A DNA stretch of 64,000 nucleotides from an uncultured Glaciecola sp. (GCA_937125395.1 CAKZLI010000060.1:1-64000), one strand, 5' to 3'; shown: positions 36,002 to 43,873, counted from the stretch's first letter. Program-made: numbers and translations. The notes: generated from the sequence alone by a model not told the origin.

Positions 36002-36486
36002 TGACAACTTTCGAGAAAGTAAGTAAGTTGAATCTGGCCTTTGGTAATCCCAAGGGTGACATTAATAATCCAGACTGGGATCGTATCCGCGCTCAGGCTA
36101 AACTCGTTTTAGAAGAAGCTCAGGAAGTGTATGATGCGGCTCTGGATGAAAACATGCAGGAGCTTATGGATGGACAAGGTGACGTTACTACTGTCAACGA
36201 CGGTGTGGCTCATATTGCTGGCTTTGACGGCAACGATTGTTATGATTGTGTCGAGCGTAGTAACATGTCTAAGTTTATTACTACCGAGCAAGAATCTGAA
36301 GCTACGCTTGATAAATATTATGCGGAGGGTTGGCCTGTTGGATCTCTTTATATTGAAGGTGATCTCCCGCTGGCTCGCATCAAGGTAGCGTATGATATCA
36401 CTGTTGACAATAAGGAAATACCGAAAGGTAAATTCCTTAAATGTGTTAGCTTTAAAGAACCTGACTTCTCACCGCTATTAAAATAA
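36001..36486 (+). CDS. MazG-like nucleotide pyrophosphohydrolase
   Basis: 161 aa of the all-alpha NTP pyrophosphatase type. The metal-binding signature is split over two helices: LVLEEAQEVYDAALDEN (EExxE) and ELMDGQGDVTTVNDGVAH (E/D-G-x-GDxxxVxDG). A ~70-aa C-terminal part (MSKFITTEQESEATLDKYYAEG … ) resembles that of phage MazG-like/HisE-like enzymes. Substrate is probably a (d)NTP, either for nucleotide-pool cleaning or for an alarmone; it cannot be told apart here. Starts within the stop codon of the cochaperonin gene; a terminator follows. Confidence 0.7.
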   Translation: MTTFEKVSKLNLAFGNPKGDINNPDWDRIRAQAKLVLEEAQEVYDAALDENMQELMDGQGDVTTVNDGVAHIAGFDGNDCYDCVERSNMSKFITTEQESEATLDKYYAEGWPVGSLYIEGDLPLARIKVAYDITVDNKEIPKGKFLKCVSFKEPDFSPLLK

Positions 36487-36492
36487 TATCTC

Positions 36493-36522
36493 AATCCCAG
36501 TTCATAAGAGCTGGGATTTTTT
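36493..36522 (+). terminator. Rho-independent terminator after the MazG-like gene
   Basis: AATCCCAG/CTGGGATT stem followed by TTTTTT; ends the 44-62-regA-cochaperonin-MazG transcript. Confidence 0.88.
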
Positions 36523-36536
36523 GTGATAGGTATGTT

Positions 36537-37112
36537 ATGTATAAAAAGAAACTATATTGTGGTGTTGGTGTCAATGACGTCAACTATAAGACCACGGTCG
36601 ATGGAGTTAAATGTCCGTATCATGTAAGATGGAAGAAGATGTTAATGAGATGCTATTCCGATAAATGGAAGGATGCACATCCGTCGTATGTTGGTTGTAC
36701 TGTTTGCGTTGAATGGCTGACGTTCAGCAATTTCAGAAAATGGATTATCGAGCAAGAAGTTATTCATGGCACTTTATACGACATGCAACTGGATAAAGAT
36801 ATCATAGATCCTTCAAATAAGATGTATAGTCCCGATAAGTGTGCTTTAGTTAGTAAGAGAGTAAATACATTTGTACTGGATAGCGGTGAATCCAGAGGTG
36901 AGTTTCCGATAGGTGTGACTAGAAGATCCAATGGTCGATTCTCCTCATCTTGCAGTTCGCCCTTTGGTGGTAAGATAAACCTAGGAACCTTCGAGACCCC
37001 AGAGGAGGCTCATGAGGCTTGGAAGAGCCAGAAGCATATATTTGCATGCCAATTGGCGAAAGTAGAACATGACCCAAGGATAGTAATGTCTTTATCGGTC
37101 AGATATTCTTGA
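36537..37112 (+). CDS. HNH/AP2-type homing endonuclease, copy 2
   Basis: 191 aa, one of three intact paralogues (also 55184 and 63116; remnant at 53). Shared blocks: YHVRWKKMLMRCY; VGCTVCVEWLTFSNFRKW; LDKDIIDPSNKMYSPDKCAL (nuclease-like half, with the conserved Cys/Asp/Asn residues). The second half, IGVTRRSNGRFSSSC … INLGTFETPEEAHEAW, is an AP2/ERF-like DNA-binding fold, followed by QKHIFACQLA. It sits just after a terminator. Catalytic residues have not been assigned with certainty, so 'endonuclease' is by family resemblance. Confidence 0.7.
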   Translation: MYKKKLYCGVGVNDVNYKTTVDGVKCPYHVRWKKMLMRCYSDKWKDAHPSYVGCTVCVEWLTFSNFRKWIIEQEVIHGTLYDMQLDKDIIDPSNKMYSPDKCALVSKRVNTFVLDSGESRGEFPIGVTRRSNGRFSSSCSSPFGGKINLGTFETPEEAHEAWKSQKHIFACQLAKVEHDPRIVMSLSVRYS

Positions 37113-37120
37113 TATTATTC

Positions 37121-37149
37121 TTTACACTCAGTCCCGAAAGATACATAAT
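37121..37149 (+). promoter_or_regulatory. Sigma70-like promoter, early type
   Basis: TTTACA (37121-37126), 17-bp spacer, CATAAT (37144-37149); precedes the 149-aa gene at 37217. Confidence 0.55.
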
Positions 37150-37216
37150 GATTTCATGGTCAAGGCAACAACGCCTTAACAACTTAATCAACTGTATATC
37201 CAAGGGGAATAACATT

Positions 37217-37666
37217 ATGACTACTATCACTCAACTACGTAACATCGAAACTTCTGCAACTATCGTAATCAACACTGAAATCTCTAAAGCTGCTCAGCTT
37301 AAAGAAGCTTCAACTAAGGGTTTCGTTGCTTCAGTGGCTTCTTACTCTAACCTTACAAACGGCAAAACGGATATGGTTAAGGGTTGGGTTATCGAAACTG
37401 TTGCTCCGGTTAAAGTGGTAACATCTGAGGTTGTAGGTATTGAGGGCTTCCGTACTGGTAAATCTGGTATCATGGCAATCAATACTGAAAGCGGTCGTAT
37501 CGTTGTAACTCCTACTAAACAAGGCTTCCGCGCTAAACTAAGCGTTAACAAGGCAAACAACGCAGAAGCAATCTCTAAAACTGTAGGTGGTAAGGTTAAA
37601 GGTCACTACATCCGCTTCGGTCAAATGCTAATGTCTGAAATCAACACATTAGTTGCTTCACTATAA
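37217..37666 (+). CDS. Hypothetical protein, early (149 aa)
   Basis: 149 aa from ATG 37217 (SD AAGGGGA). Ala/Ser/Thr/Val-rich with no Cys and no Trp except one (VKGWVIE). The C-terminal half (FRAKLSVNKANNAEAISKTVGGKV … HYIRFGQMLMSEINTLV) looks like a small compact domain. I do not recognise the family. It has a strong-looking promoter, a good SD and its own UUCG terminator, so it may be an abundantly made early protein. Confidence 0.65.
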   Translation: MTTITQLRNIETSATIVINTEISKAAQLKEASTKGFVASVASYSNLTNGKTDMVKGWVIETVAPVKVVTSEVVGIEGFRTGKSGIMAINTESGRIVVTPTKQGFRAKLSVNKANNAEAISKTVGGKVKGHYIRFGQMLMSEINTLVASL

Positions 37667-37678
37667 TCCTAATCAATC

Positions 37679-37696
37679 AGGCGGCTTCGGTCGCCT
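37679..37696 (+). terminator. UUCG hairpin after the 149-aa gene
   Basis: AGGCGGC-TTCG-GTCGCCT stem-loop; the T tract is poor, so termination may be inefficient. Confidence 0.6.
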
Positions 37697-37708
37697 CTAG
37701 AGTCTAAT

Positions 37709-37987
37709 ATGTCTACTGTTCGTTATTCTTACTTCCCTAAAGGCAAACTATATTGTAAAGAAGAGCATGAAGCTCATGTCGGTACTGTCTATGCTACTGA
37801 GAAGTTAACTTATGAAATTGGTGAAAATGTCGACCCACAAGTATTCTTCCTAGCGTTAGATGTAATGGGTGGTATTCTGTTCCATAATGTTGTTGACACT
37901 TACCTAAACGCACCGAATACACCACACACTTGGTCAATGATGCAAGAACAGCTTAAGTCGATCACACATAGAATGAATTCGCTATAG
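37709..37987 (+). CDS. Hypothetical protein (92 aa)
   Basis: 92 aa; starts 12 nt after a hairpin. Has FPKGKLYCKEEHEAHVG near the N-terminus and FFLALDVMGGILFHNVVDTYL in the middle. No family recognised. Likely co-transcribed with the preceding early gene when the hairpin is passed. Confidence 0.6.
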   Translation: MSTVRYSYFPKGKLYCKEEHEAHVGTVYATEKLTYEIGENVDPQVFFLALDVMGGILFHNVVDTYLNAPNTPHTWSMMQEQLKSITHRMNSL

Positions 37988-37990
37988 TTC

Positions 37991-38018
37991 TTTACATTGT
38001 CCAGTAAATTGCAATAAT
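37991..38018 (+). promoter_or_regulatory. Sigma70-like promoter, early type
   Basis: TTTACA (37991-37996), 16-bp spacer, AATAAT (38013-38018), just after the stop of the 92-aa gene; drives the operon from 38056. Confidence 0.55.
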
Positions 38019-38055
38019 AACCCCTCATTCAGCAAACCTATAAAGGATAGCAATT

Positions 38056-38466
38056 ATGTTCGTAGAGCAAAGAATTATTGAAGGTATGAGACCGTTCAAT
38101 GTTAGTATGTTAGCTAGCGAGCCTAAAGCCGGAGACGATCTGGTAAGCATTAAATTCAATAAAGATACCCAGAAATTCTCAGGGTGTGGCGTTGTAACTA
38201 GCACAGTACATTCAGTACACCAGCATGAAGCTGGACATGTATATGCGGAAGATATTGACGGTGGTGCTCGCCGCGTTGTAGGTTTCACATGCATATACGA
38301 TGACCGCATCATAGTTCATTATGTTCGCCAAGCCGACGTATCTAACATCAAGCGTGACATCATCCAGCATTACATTCAGGAACACGCCGCTAAGATACAG
38401 AACCTCCGTCTTGCAATAGACGAAGAGCAGGCTCTTATGAACAACCTTACTAAGTTGGAGTGTTAG
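38056..38466 (+). CDS. Hypothetical protein (136 aa), first gene of early operon
   Basis: 136 aa, SD AAGGATAG. The N-terminal ~90 residues are beta-rich (KAGDDLVSIKFNKDTQKFSG … ADGGARRVVGF-like region, here DIDGGARRVVGF). The C-terminus is helical (RDIIQHYIQEHAAKIQNLRLAIDEEQALMNNLTKL), similar in arrangement to the next gene's protein. Unknown function; heads a seven-gene operon of small overlapping genes (38056-40741). Confidence 0.6.
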   Translation: MFVEQRIIEGMRPFNVSMLASEPKAGDDLVSIKFNKDTQKFSGCGVVTSTVHSVHQHEAGHVYAEDIDGGARRVVGFTCIYDDRIIVHYVRQADVSNIKRDIIQHYIQEHAAKIQNLRLAIDEEQALMNNLTKLEC

Positions 38467-38467
38467 C

Positions 38468-38881
38468 ATGTCAGATTACTTCAGAGGCAATTTAGGTATG
38501 ACATACATCAATAACCTAAATCCAACAATCGGGGAAATGACATATACTGTCAAGCTCGATATCGAGACTATGTTTTTCCGTATTGTTGAGAATGATGTTA
38601 TTACTGCTATTAATAAATCGTCGGTAATCGACAGCAGTCTTGTATCTCTTGGTGATGACCTGTCATTCGAATCCAAGTTGTGGCATGGTTGTATTTTCGA
38701 AAGTGCTAAGACTGTTGGTAGTCTAATCGTATCAGAAAGCAGTCTCGAACGTGTCAAGCGTATTCTAATACAATACATCAATGATAAAACTGTCATCAAA
38801 CATAATTCTATTCGCAGTGAACTTAAAAAGGTAAAACTTGAACTTAAGAAGCAAACCTTAGCTATGGGGAAATTATGCTAG
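38468..38881 (+). CDS. Hypothetical protein (137 aa)
   Basis: 137 aa, starting 1 nt after the previous stop. A beta-rich N-terminal part is followed by a long basic C-terminal helix (LERVKRILIQYINDK … IRSELKKVKLELKKQTLAM). The overall layout is the same as the 136-aa neighbour (beta core plus C-terminal helix), so the two may be distant paralogues. Function unknown. Overlaps the next gene by 7 nt. Confidence 0.6.
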   Translation: MSDYFRGNLGMTYINNLNPTIGEMTYTVKLDIETMFFRIVENDVITAINKSSVIDSSLVSLGDDLSFESKLWHGCIFESAKTVGSLIVSESSLERVKRILIQYINDKTVIKHNSIRSELKKVKLELKKQTLAMGKLC

Positions 38882-39516
38882 TAGTCAATAGTGATATAAT
38901 TGATATCCTTGATGCAATCTACCGAGCAACTAAAACAGGTAAGACACCTAATCGTTCAGTGCTCAGTAAATTAAGCGGTCATGGTTCATCAGACGTTGGT
39001 CGACTTTTAAAGAAATGTCAGCATGAGGGTTATGTTACTCCGGCATCTGGTGTTCGAGGTGCTTGGTCTCTTACTAAGAAGGGATTACCACTTGGTGCTA
39101 ATACAGTCGACGTTGAGATTTCCATGGACTTCTCTGGTATCAAAGCCGACCGCGAACTAACTCCTAGTGAGGAGGTTTATCAAGCTCCCGTAAATACCGT
39201 CAACTTACTTGATGTCGCAAGCGAGCGTAACGAGGCTTTCTCAGAATGTCAGGCCTATATAAACGTTCTATGTTACGGACGCGTTAAAGTCCAAAAGGGT
39301 GGCGCTTGCATCACTTATCGTGGTAAGACAGCTCGTATGAAGCTTACACCATCAGGTATTAAGTGGGATGCGGTATTTAGTCCGGCAACTGGCAAAACTA
39401 TAGAGGATGTTCTAGCTGTATTAGACCTATCTAATCCTGTTATTATGGGTAAGAACGTTGTAGTTAAAGATGCTAGTTCTTTATTTAATCTCAAGAACAT
39501 GAAGGTAATACTATGA
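38875..39516 (+). CDS. Winged-helix DNA-binding protein (213 aa)
   Basis: 213 aa. Residues ~5-70 form a winged-helix pattern: IIDILDAIYRATKTGKTPNRSVLSKLSG (helices 1-2), SSDVGRLLKKCQHEGYVTPA (recognition helix) and GVRGAWSLTKKG (wing). The rest has two beta-rich blocks, VKVQKGGACITYRGKTARMKL and VLDLSNPVIMGKNVVV. Possibly a transcriptional regulator of host or early genes; the target is unknown. Overlaps both neighbours by 4-7 nt. Confidence 0.6.
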   Translation: MLVVNSDIIDILDAIYRATKTGKTPNRSVLSKLSGHGSSDVGRLLKKCQHEGYVTPASGVRGAWSLTKKGLPLGANTVDVEISMDFSGIKADRELTPSEEVYQAPVNTVNLLDVASERNEAFSECQAYINVLCYGRVKVQKGGACITYRGKTARMKLTPSGIKWDAVFSPATGKTIEDVLAVLDLSNPVIMGKNVVVKDASSLFNLKNMKVIL

Positions 39517-39890
39517 AGATGCTAAAACGTTTTCGTAACAGTTTCATATTTCGATATGGCTTGATGAATAAACCAAGTGAGTGGGCATCCGTCATTGGCG
39601 AAGCCATGCTAACTAAAGGTCAAATCGAAGATGTCTCGTCAACCAATCAGCCTATTATTTATGAATGTGAAGGTGGGATGTCTAGCGTTGAGGTTCGTGA
39701 TACTCATTCAGGTATTGTTGTAACATTAACCAGAAGATCGGGTGAGACTTGTGTGTACGACCACAAAATGATCAACGACAATGATCAAAACCACCTATCC
39801 CGAATGTATTTTGCCGCAACTCGTAAAATAATCAAGCGAGTCGATAAAGCTAAACATTCCCCACGATTTAGTCCGGAGCAATTCAGATGA
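39513..39890 (+). CDS. Hypothetical protein (125 aa)
   Basis: 125 aa, basic N-terminus (KMLKRFRNSFIFRYGL) and a core with ECEGGMSSVEVRDTHSGIVVTL. ATGA coupling with both neighbours. No family recognised. It shares with the following protein the arrangement of an amphipathic basic N-terminus and a short C-terminal helix. Confidence 0.55.
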   Translation: MKMLKRFRNSFIFRYGLMNKPSEWASVIGEAMLTKGQIEDVSSTNQPIIYECEGGMSSVEVRDTHSGIVVTLTRRSGETCVYDHKMINDNDQNHLSRMYFAATRKIIKRVDKAKHSPRFSPEQFR

Positions 39891-40258
39891 TTAACAGTAT
39901 TAAACGCAAACTGATAATGTGGTATGTTGACAAGGCTCGCGCAACTAACGTCATAACACCGCAATGCCACACGGTTGTAAGCGATCTATTCACAAAACGT
40001 CTAACGTCCGAAAACACCACATTTCAGATCGATTCTCTGGAACGTAATATTGAAGTTATCTACATGCATCGCCAGCCAACGGTGTCTGTAATACAAGGTC
40101 CGAACCGTTATCGACCTTTCACCAAATTGGAGACTTGGTGTATCACCAAGATGTTCCAAACATCGGTCATTGAGTACAATGCTTATATGGCTAATCTGAA
40201 AGCAATAGAAACCGAAGTGCAACGTCAATCTGATTCGACGAAAGCATGGGAGAAGTAA
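39887..40258 (+). CDS. Hypothetical protein (123 aa)
   Basis: 123 aa. It has an N-terminal helix (NSIKRKLIMWYVDKARATNV), a central region with TFQIDSLERNIEVIYMHRQPTVSVIQG and a C-terminal helix ending in TKAWEK. No family recognised. Coupled to the preceding gene by ATGA; the next gene starts 1 nt after its stop. Confidence 0.55.
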   Translation: MINSIKRKLIMWYVDKARATNVITPQCHTVVSDLFTKRLTSENTTFQIDSLERNIEVIYMHRQPTVSVIQGPNRYRPFTKLETWCITKMFQTSVIEYNAYMANLKAIETEVQRQSDSTKAWEK

Positions 40259-40259
40259 A

Positions 40260-40544
40260 ATGTTCAAATATTTTATGAAGCGCTGGGGTATTGTTAAGGC
40301 TAAAGAGCCTCGATCTACTCTGCTAATGCAATTATTGTTCGGGACGTGGAATCTATTCACGAGTTTAAATGATCCTGTTAATATGATTATTGCTACTTAT
40401 GAGATAACAATGCGGTCTAGAGCACCCAGAATATACGTGGTGTGGACTTGGTTGCGTATATTAGCCGCTGGGTTAGTAGTTGGGTTATTTTCTTTCCTTG
40501 TCGGTTTGGTGCTCGTTGCGTTCCGTTATCGTACTTCGGAGTAA
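40260..40544 (+). CDS. Small membrane protein (94 aa)
   Basis: 94 aa. The N-terminal two thirds are amphipathic (FKYFMKRWGIVKAK, LLMQLLFGTWNLFTSL). The clear transmembrane segment is at residues ~60-86 (VVWTWLRILAAGLVVGLFSFLVGLVLVAF), followed by RYRTSE. Probably inserted in the inner membrane. No holin family was recognised, and early-operon position argues against a lysis role. Confidence 0.6.
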   Translation: MFKYFMKRWGIVKAKEPRSTLLMQLLFGTWNLFTSLNDPVNMIIATYEITMRSRAPRIYVVWTWLRILAAGLVVGLFSFLVGLVLVAFRYRTSE

Positions 40545-40546
40545 TC

Positions 40547-40741
40547 ATGCGATATGCAACTCCAAAGCTAATACTACATTTTCTTAATACATTGGCTGTT
40601 CGAGTTCAACATCGTAATGTTAGTATTCATATAACCAATCAGGAAAATATCAAACGTGATACAAGTAGTATCGGTATATTGCTGAACGGCCAGCGTTTCG
40701 ATTTGTATTGGAATGACAAAGGTGCTGTTTGGTGGAAATAA
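40547..40741 (+). CDS. Small hypothetical protein (64 aa)
   Basis: 64 aa from ATG 40547, with SD GGAGTAA overlapping the previous stop. Contains VSIHITNQENIKRDTSSIG and ends in LYWNDKGAVWWK. Last gene of the operon; a terminator follows directly. Function unknown. Confidence 0.55.
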   Translation: MRYATPKLILHFLNTLAVRVQHRNVSIHITNQENIKRDTSSIGILLNGQRFDLYWNDKGAVWWK

Positions 40742-40744
40742 ATC

Positions 40745-40777
40745 AAGAGGGAATGGCTTATGCTGTTCCCTCTTTTT
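40745..40777 (+). terminator. Rho-independent terminator
   Basis: AAGAGGGAA/TTCCCTCTT stem with a TTTTT run; closes the 38056-40741 operon. Confidence 0.85.
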
Positions 40778-40782
40778 CGGTC

Positions 40783-40810
40783 TTTACAATCACAGTAATT
40801 CGGGTATAAT
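40783..40810 (+). promoter_or_regulatory. Sigma70-like promoter, early type
   Basis: TTTACA (40783-40788), 16-bp spacer, TATAAT (40805-40810). A GGGT/ACCC repeat (40802-40805/40813-40816) flanks the -10. Confidence 0.7.
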
Positions 40811-40861
40811 GAACCCTTCAATCAACTGGCGGTTATCGCCTAACTAACGGGAAACGTTATT

Positions 40862-41647
40862 ATGACAGAATTAACACTTAAAGGTATGGGTCAACATACT
40901 GTTACTGAAACTCTTCTTACTCTTCTTAATCGTGTCGATGATATCTCTGAATACATGGACAGCGAATGCATCCGCAAGCATAATCCATCAAGTTCAATAG
41001 GTATGGCTCAGGCTTCCTTCCATATATGCTTAAAGAAATTCCTCAACATCGATAATCATAATAAATTCCTAGAGCCTAAAAGTGACGTCAAGTACTTGAC
41101 CTCTATGATGCAATGCAGTCAGGGCATTTACAGTAATGTTACCGAGGTTTTCATTCCGATGGTTTTCAATCAGGTGATGGCTTCAGGCGTTGTGGATGAG
41201 CGCTCGATTAGTACGTATGGTATCGATGGTGAAATTAAATTGTCAGACCTCTCCATGTTCCTGAACATCACCCGAAAGGCTGCTAAGAAGGAAATTGTCA
41301 ACCCAGAACATAGAAATATTATTGTTGGGTTCCTGAAATATCTGATTAATATCTCGTATGTTGCTTGTGTCGATGGTGAGGGACGTGGTATTATTCGTGC
41401 TGGTGCTAATAAACGCTTAATCGAACTAAAAGAACTTGTCGAAGAATTCAAACAGAATATCGTATACATGGACACTGATCATATATTTGTTGAGAACATG
41501 TCCAAGGAATGTAGTGTTGCGTTAGCTCTAACTGAGAAGTATCATTCGGAAAATGTAGGTCGTTGTGTCTTCTTCCGAACTAAACGTTTCATTACAAATA
41601 TCAAAGGTAACATCCACATCCCAGGAATGGTAGTTAAAGGTAAATAA
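40862..41647 (+). CDS. Hypothetical protein with a polymerase palm-like motif (261 aa)
   Basis: 261 aa, first gene behind a good promoter. Mostly helical. Residues 199-211 (NIVYMDTDHIFVE, Asp204 and Asp206) look like motif C of family B DNA polymerases (Y-x-DTD-S). About 40 residues later, FFRTKRFITNIKGNIHIPG resembles the KKxY region that follows in those enzymes. Motif A and the exonuclease domain are not seen, and the protein is much too short for a polymerase. It could be a polymerase-derived fragment or a chance match. No other family is recognised. Confidence 0.5.
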   Translation: MTELTLKGMGQHTVTETLLTLLNRVDDISEYMDSECIRKHNPSSSIGMAQASFHICLKKFLNIDNHNKFLEPKSDVKYLTSMMQCSQGIYSNVTEVFIPMVFNQVMASGVVDERSISTYGIDGEIKLSDLSMFLNITRKAAKKEIVNPEHRNIIVGFLKYLINISYVACVDGEGRGIIRAGANKRLIELKELVEEFKQNIVYMDTDHIFVENMSKECSVALALTEKYHSENVGRCVFFRTKRFITNIKGNIHIPGMVVKGK

Positions 41648-41648
41648 T

Positions 41649-42236
41649 ATGATCTTATTGAAAACTGATTGGTCTGAATACAGTAACAGAAACTACATCG
41701 AATGGGATGACAACCTAATCGATAAGGAATTCAAGTATAAGTTGTGGCTGGAATACACTAAAGCATTAGCTCGCGTTGCTCCTAACCCACATCTGGCTCG
41801 TCGATTGGAACGCGGAGACTTCCTTGACATTGCTGAGGCAACTCCGGCAGAAAACCGTTGCGGGAGTATGATTAAAGACTTCCTGAATGTTCGATCACCG
41901 TTTGGGCGTGTTATTGGCGTTGTCTACTTCCGTAAACAGGTTAAATTCACAATCGAAGTATATGATGTATGGAAGCACGTCGCCATTGACCTATACTCAG
42001 GCGATATGGATTGTCCTGAAGTACTCGAGAAACGAACTGCTTGTGAATGTCATAAGGGCGACGAACATCACGTTGAATGGAACGTTGGTGGTAGCTCTAT
42101 GGATGGTAGCGGTGGTGTCGACTACAACTATAAATTCTGTAAACGTTGTTATAAGGCGACTAATCAGTCATATAAACCCTCGGCCATCATAACCGAAGTT
42201 AAGCGTACTTGGTTATCTAAGATAAAGTGGTGGTAA
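41649..42236 (+). CDS. Hypothetical protein with Cys pairs (195 aa)
   Basis: 195 aa. A C-E-C-H motif (TACECHKGDEHH, residues ~134-145) and a C-K-R-C motif (KFCKRCYKATN, ~168-178) could bind one zinc ion as a split zinc ribbon, with a Gly/Ser-rich loop between them. N-terminal part is acidic and helical. Starts 1 nt after the preceding stop and is followed 1 nt later by the next gene, so it is part of a three-gene operon. Function unknown. Confidence 0.55.
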   Translation: MILLKTDWSEYSNRNYIEWDDNLIDKEFKYKLWLEYTKALARVAPNPHLARRLERGDFLDIAEATPAENRCGSMIKDFLNVRSPFGRVIGVVYFRKQVKFTIEVYDVWKHVAIDLYSGDMDCPEVLEKRTACECHKGDEHHVEWNVGGSSMDGSGGVDYNYKFCKRCYKATNQSYKPSAIITEVKRTWLSKIKWW

Positions 42237-42237
42237 A

Positions 42238-42606
42238 ATGTTTAAATCTCAACCTCCTATTAAAATTGTCAAGTTGATCACCAACCAACATACTGGTCGA
42301 ATACTTGTTAGTAAGTTTACACTACAACCGTTCGGAGTTAACACTAACCCAAACCGTGTAATGGGAACGGTTCATGGCGAAGCATTCACAAAGAATGTTA
42401 GATTCTATAAAGAAGATAATGACCGAGTTCCGTGCGGAGACTTATATGTTCGTGAAGATGAATGGGAAGATGTTAAAGAAGATATCCTTACAGCTCTACG
42501 TCATGAGATTAAGGCTGTCAAAACCGAACGTGCTGAAAAGGCTCTAGCGATTTATAAATCCGCATGTAATTCATTAGAGCAGGATGTAGTCATAGAATAT
42601 ATCTAA
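42238..42606 (+). CDS. Hypothetical protein (122 aa)
   Basis: 122 aa with a beta-rich N-terminal half (IKIVKLITNQHTGRILVSKF, GTVHGEAFTKNVRFYKE) and a C-terminal long helix (WEDVKEDILTALRHEIKAVK …). This layout recalls the 136- and 137-aa proteins at 38056 and 38468. No family recognised; last gene of its operon. Confidence 0.55.
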   Translation: MFKSQPPIKIVKLITNQHTGRILVSKFTLQPFGVNTNPNRVMGTVHGEAFTKNVRFYKEDNDRVPCGDLYVREDEWEDVKEDILTALRHEIKAVKTERAEKALAIYKSACNSLEQDVVIEYI

Positions 42607-42612
42607 TAACTC

Positions 42613-42641
42613 TTTACCCAGAGATGAGATCATTACATAAT
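42613..42641 (+). promoter_or_regulatory. Sigma70-like promoter with embedded palindrome
   Basis: TTTACC (42613-42618), 17-bp spacer, CATAAT (42636-42641). The palindrome at 42621-42652 covers the spacer, -10 and start site. Confidence 0.6.
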
Positions 42642-42652
42642 GATCTCATCTC
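42621..42652. repeat. Perfect 15-bp inverted repeat over a promoter
   Basis: GAGATGAGATCATTA and its exact complement, separated by 2 nt (CA). No U tract follows, so it could be an operator or an RNA processing hairpin in read-through transcripts. Confidence 0.75.
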
Positions 42653-42676
42653 AAGTTCGTTATAGGAAACAATGTT

Positions 42677-43078
42677 ATGGATATGTTCTTCTTGCGTGGT
42701 GTTAGTGGTAGTGGTAAGTCAGAACTGGCTAATAAGCTGGCTCTTATTCCGGATACTGTAGTTGTAAGTGCCGATTCGTACTTCTATGACGGTGAAGGTA
42801 ATTATAACTTCGATGTGAAGAAGTTGGGTGAAGCCCACAAACAGTGTCAGGAAATGGCTAAATTCGCTCTAGAGAATGGTATGAATGTAGTTGTGTCCAA
42901 CACTAACTGTCGCACTCAGGATGTTGGATTATACAGTAAGATCGCACTCGAAACCGAGTCGACGTTCACTAGCATTGTGGTTGAAAACCGCCACGGCAAT
43001 GTGGATGTTCATAACGTTCCGGAAGAGTCTCTATTGCGACAAGAATTAACGTTGCGTCAATCACTAAAACTGCGATAA
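42677..43078 (+). CDS. P-loop kinase, zeta/N4BP2-like (133 aa)
   Basis: 133 aa, small AAA-type kinase. Walker A is GVSGSGKS (residues 8-15). VVVSADSYFYDGEGNYNFDVKKLGEAHKQC matches the 'D-xxF … Y.FD … L..AH' part of N4BP2/polynucleotide-kinase-like and zeta-toxin-like kinases. NVVVSNTNCRT corresponds to the 'VVVDNTN' strand. The C-terminal lid region is short (VPEESLLRQEL). Possible substrates are polynucleotide 5' ends or a nucleotide; it could be an RNA-repair kinase, but no ligase is seen nearby. Confidence 0.7.
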   Translation: MDMFFLRGVSGSGKSELANKLALIPDTVVVSADSYFYDGEGNYNFDVKKLGEAHKQCQEMAKFALENGMNVVVSNTNCRTQDVGLYSKIALETESTFTSIVVENRHGNVDVHNVPEESLLRQELTLRQSLKLR

Positions 43079-43141
43079 TTAAATCAAGCCAGATGTGTAT
43101 GGGCTTAGTACATACACAAACCATAAAATAGGAAATATGAT

Positions 43142-43873
43142 ATGTCAATTACAAAATTAGTATCCGCTCAGGGCGGTCTCAATGTCATAGCTGGAACCGC
43201 TGGTTCGGGTCGCTCAACGCTATTGCTATTGAAAGCTCTAGATCAAGCTAAATTAGGTCGCAAGGTCGTATTCTACTGGAATGGTGACTGTGAATCTCTT
43301 GTATGTTTACTTCATCGTATTGTTGCCATCAACTCAGATGGTCCGGAAATGCTTAATGAGATAGAAGACGCCCTATCCAATAACATTCGCTTCATCCCAA
43401 ATAAAAATATCCATAGCGCTGAAATGCTAGTACATATAATTGCCCGACTTGATGTTGATGAGATTTACTTCGATAATGAGGTATTGACTCCTAGTATGAA
43501 GGACTCTATCAGTATTCTTAACAGTTGTGGTTTGATGACCAATAAGTCTATTTGGACAGATTTCCAGCTACATAGAACAAACACCATAGATCCGTCATTT
43601 ATAACCAAGATACCACACTTCGTACTGAACAATACTCGAAACGTATATCGTATAGGTTCGCCGGATAGCGAAAGAATCTGGCTTACAGACATTCGCAGTT
43701 ATGAGAAATTCGATGTTCCTATATGGCGAAGACAGAAACTTTCAAAAGATATAGATGGTAAGGTAGAGTTCCGTGAGGTCGACGGTAGACGCGTTGTCGT
43801 TGTCGACATCGGCAACACACCACAAGAAACAGCTATGAATAACATCAGAGCATGGGGATTCATGAATGATTAA
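43142..43873 (+). CDS. RecA/DnaB-like ATPase with altered Walker A
   Basis: 243 aa. GLNVIAGTAGSGRSTLLLLKA resembles the P-loop of DnaB/RecA-type ATPases, but the Lys of GKS/T is Arg (GTAGSGRST, residues 18-26). VVFYWNGDCESLVCLL and IYFDNEVL could be the following strands, the latter being Walker B-like. The C-terminal ~80 residues are unknown. Loss of the Lys suggests weak or absent hydrolysis, so it may be a regulatory or structural relative. Overlaps the macro-domain gene by 8 nt. Confidence 0.5.
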   Translation: MSITKLVSAQGGLNVIAGTAGSGRSTLLLLKALDQAKLGRKVVFYWNGDCESLVCLLHRIVAINSDGPEMLNEIEDALSNNIRFIPNKNIHSAEMLVHIIARLDVDEIYFDNEVLTPSMKDSISILNSCGLMTNKSIWTDFQLHRTNTIDPSFITKIPHFVLNNTRNVYRIGSPDSERIWLTDIRSYEKFDVPIWRRQKLSKDIDGKVEFREVDGRRVVVVDIGNTPQETAMNNIRAWGFMND

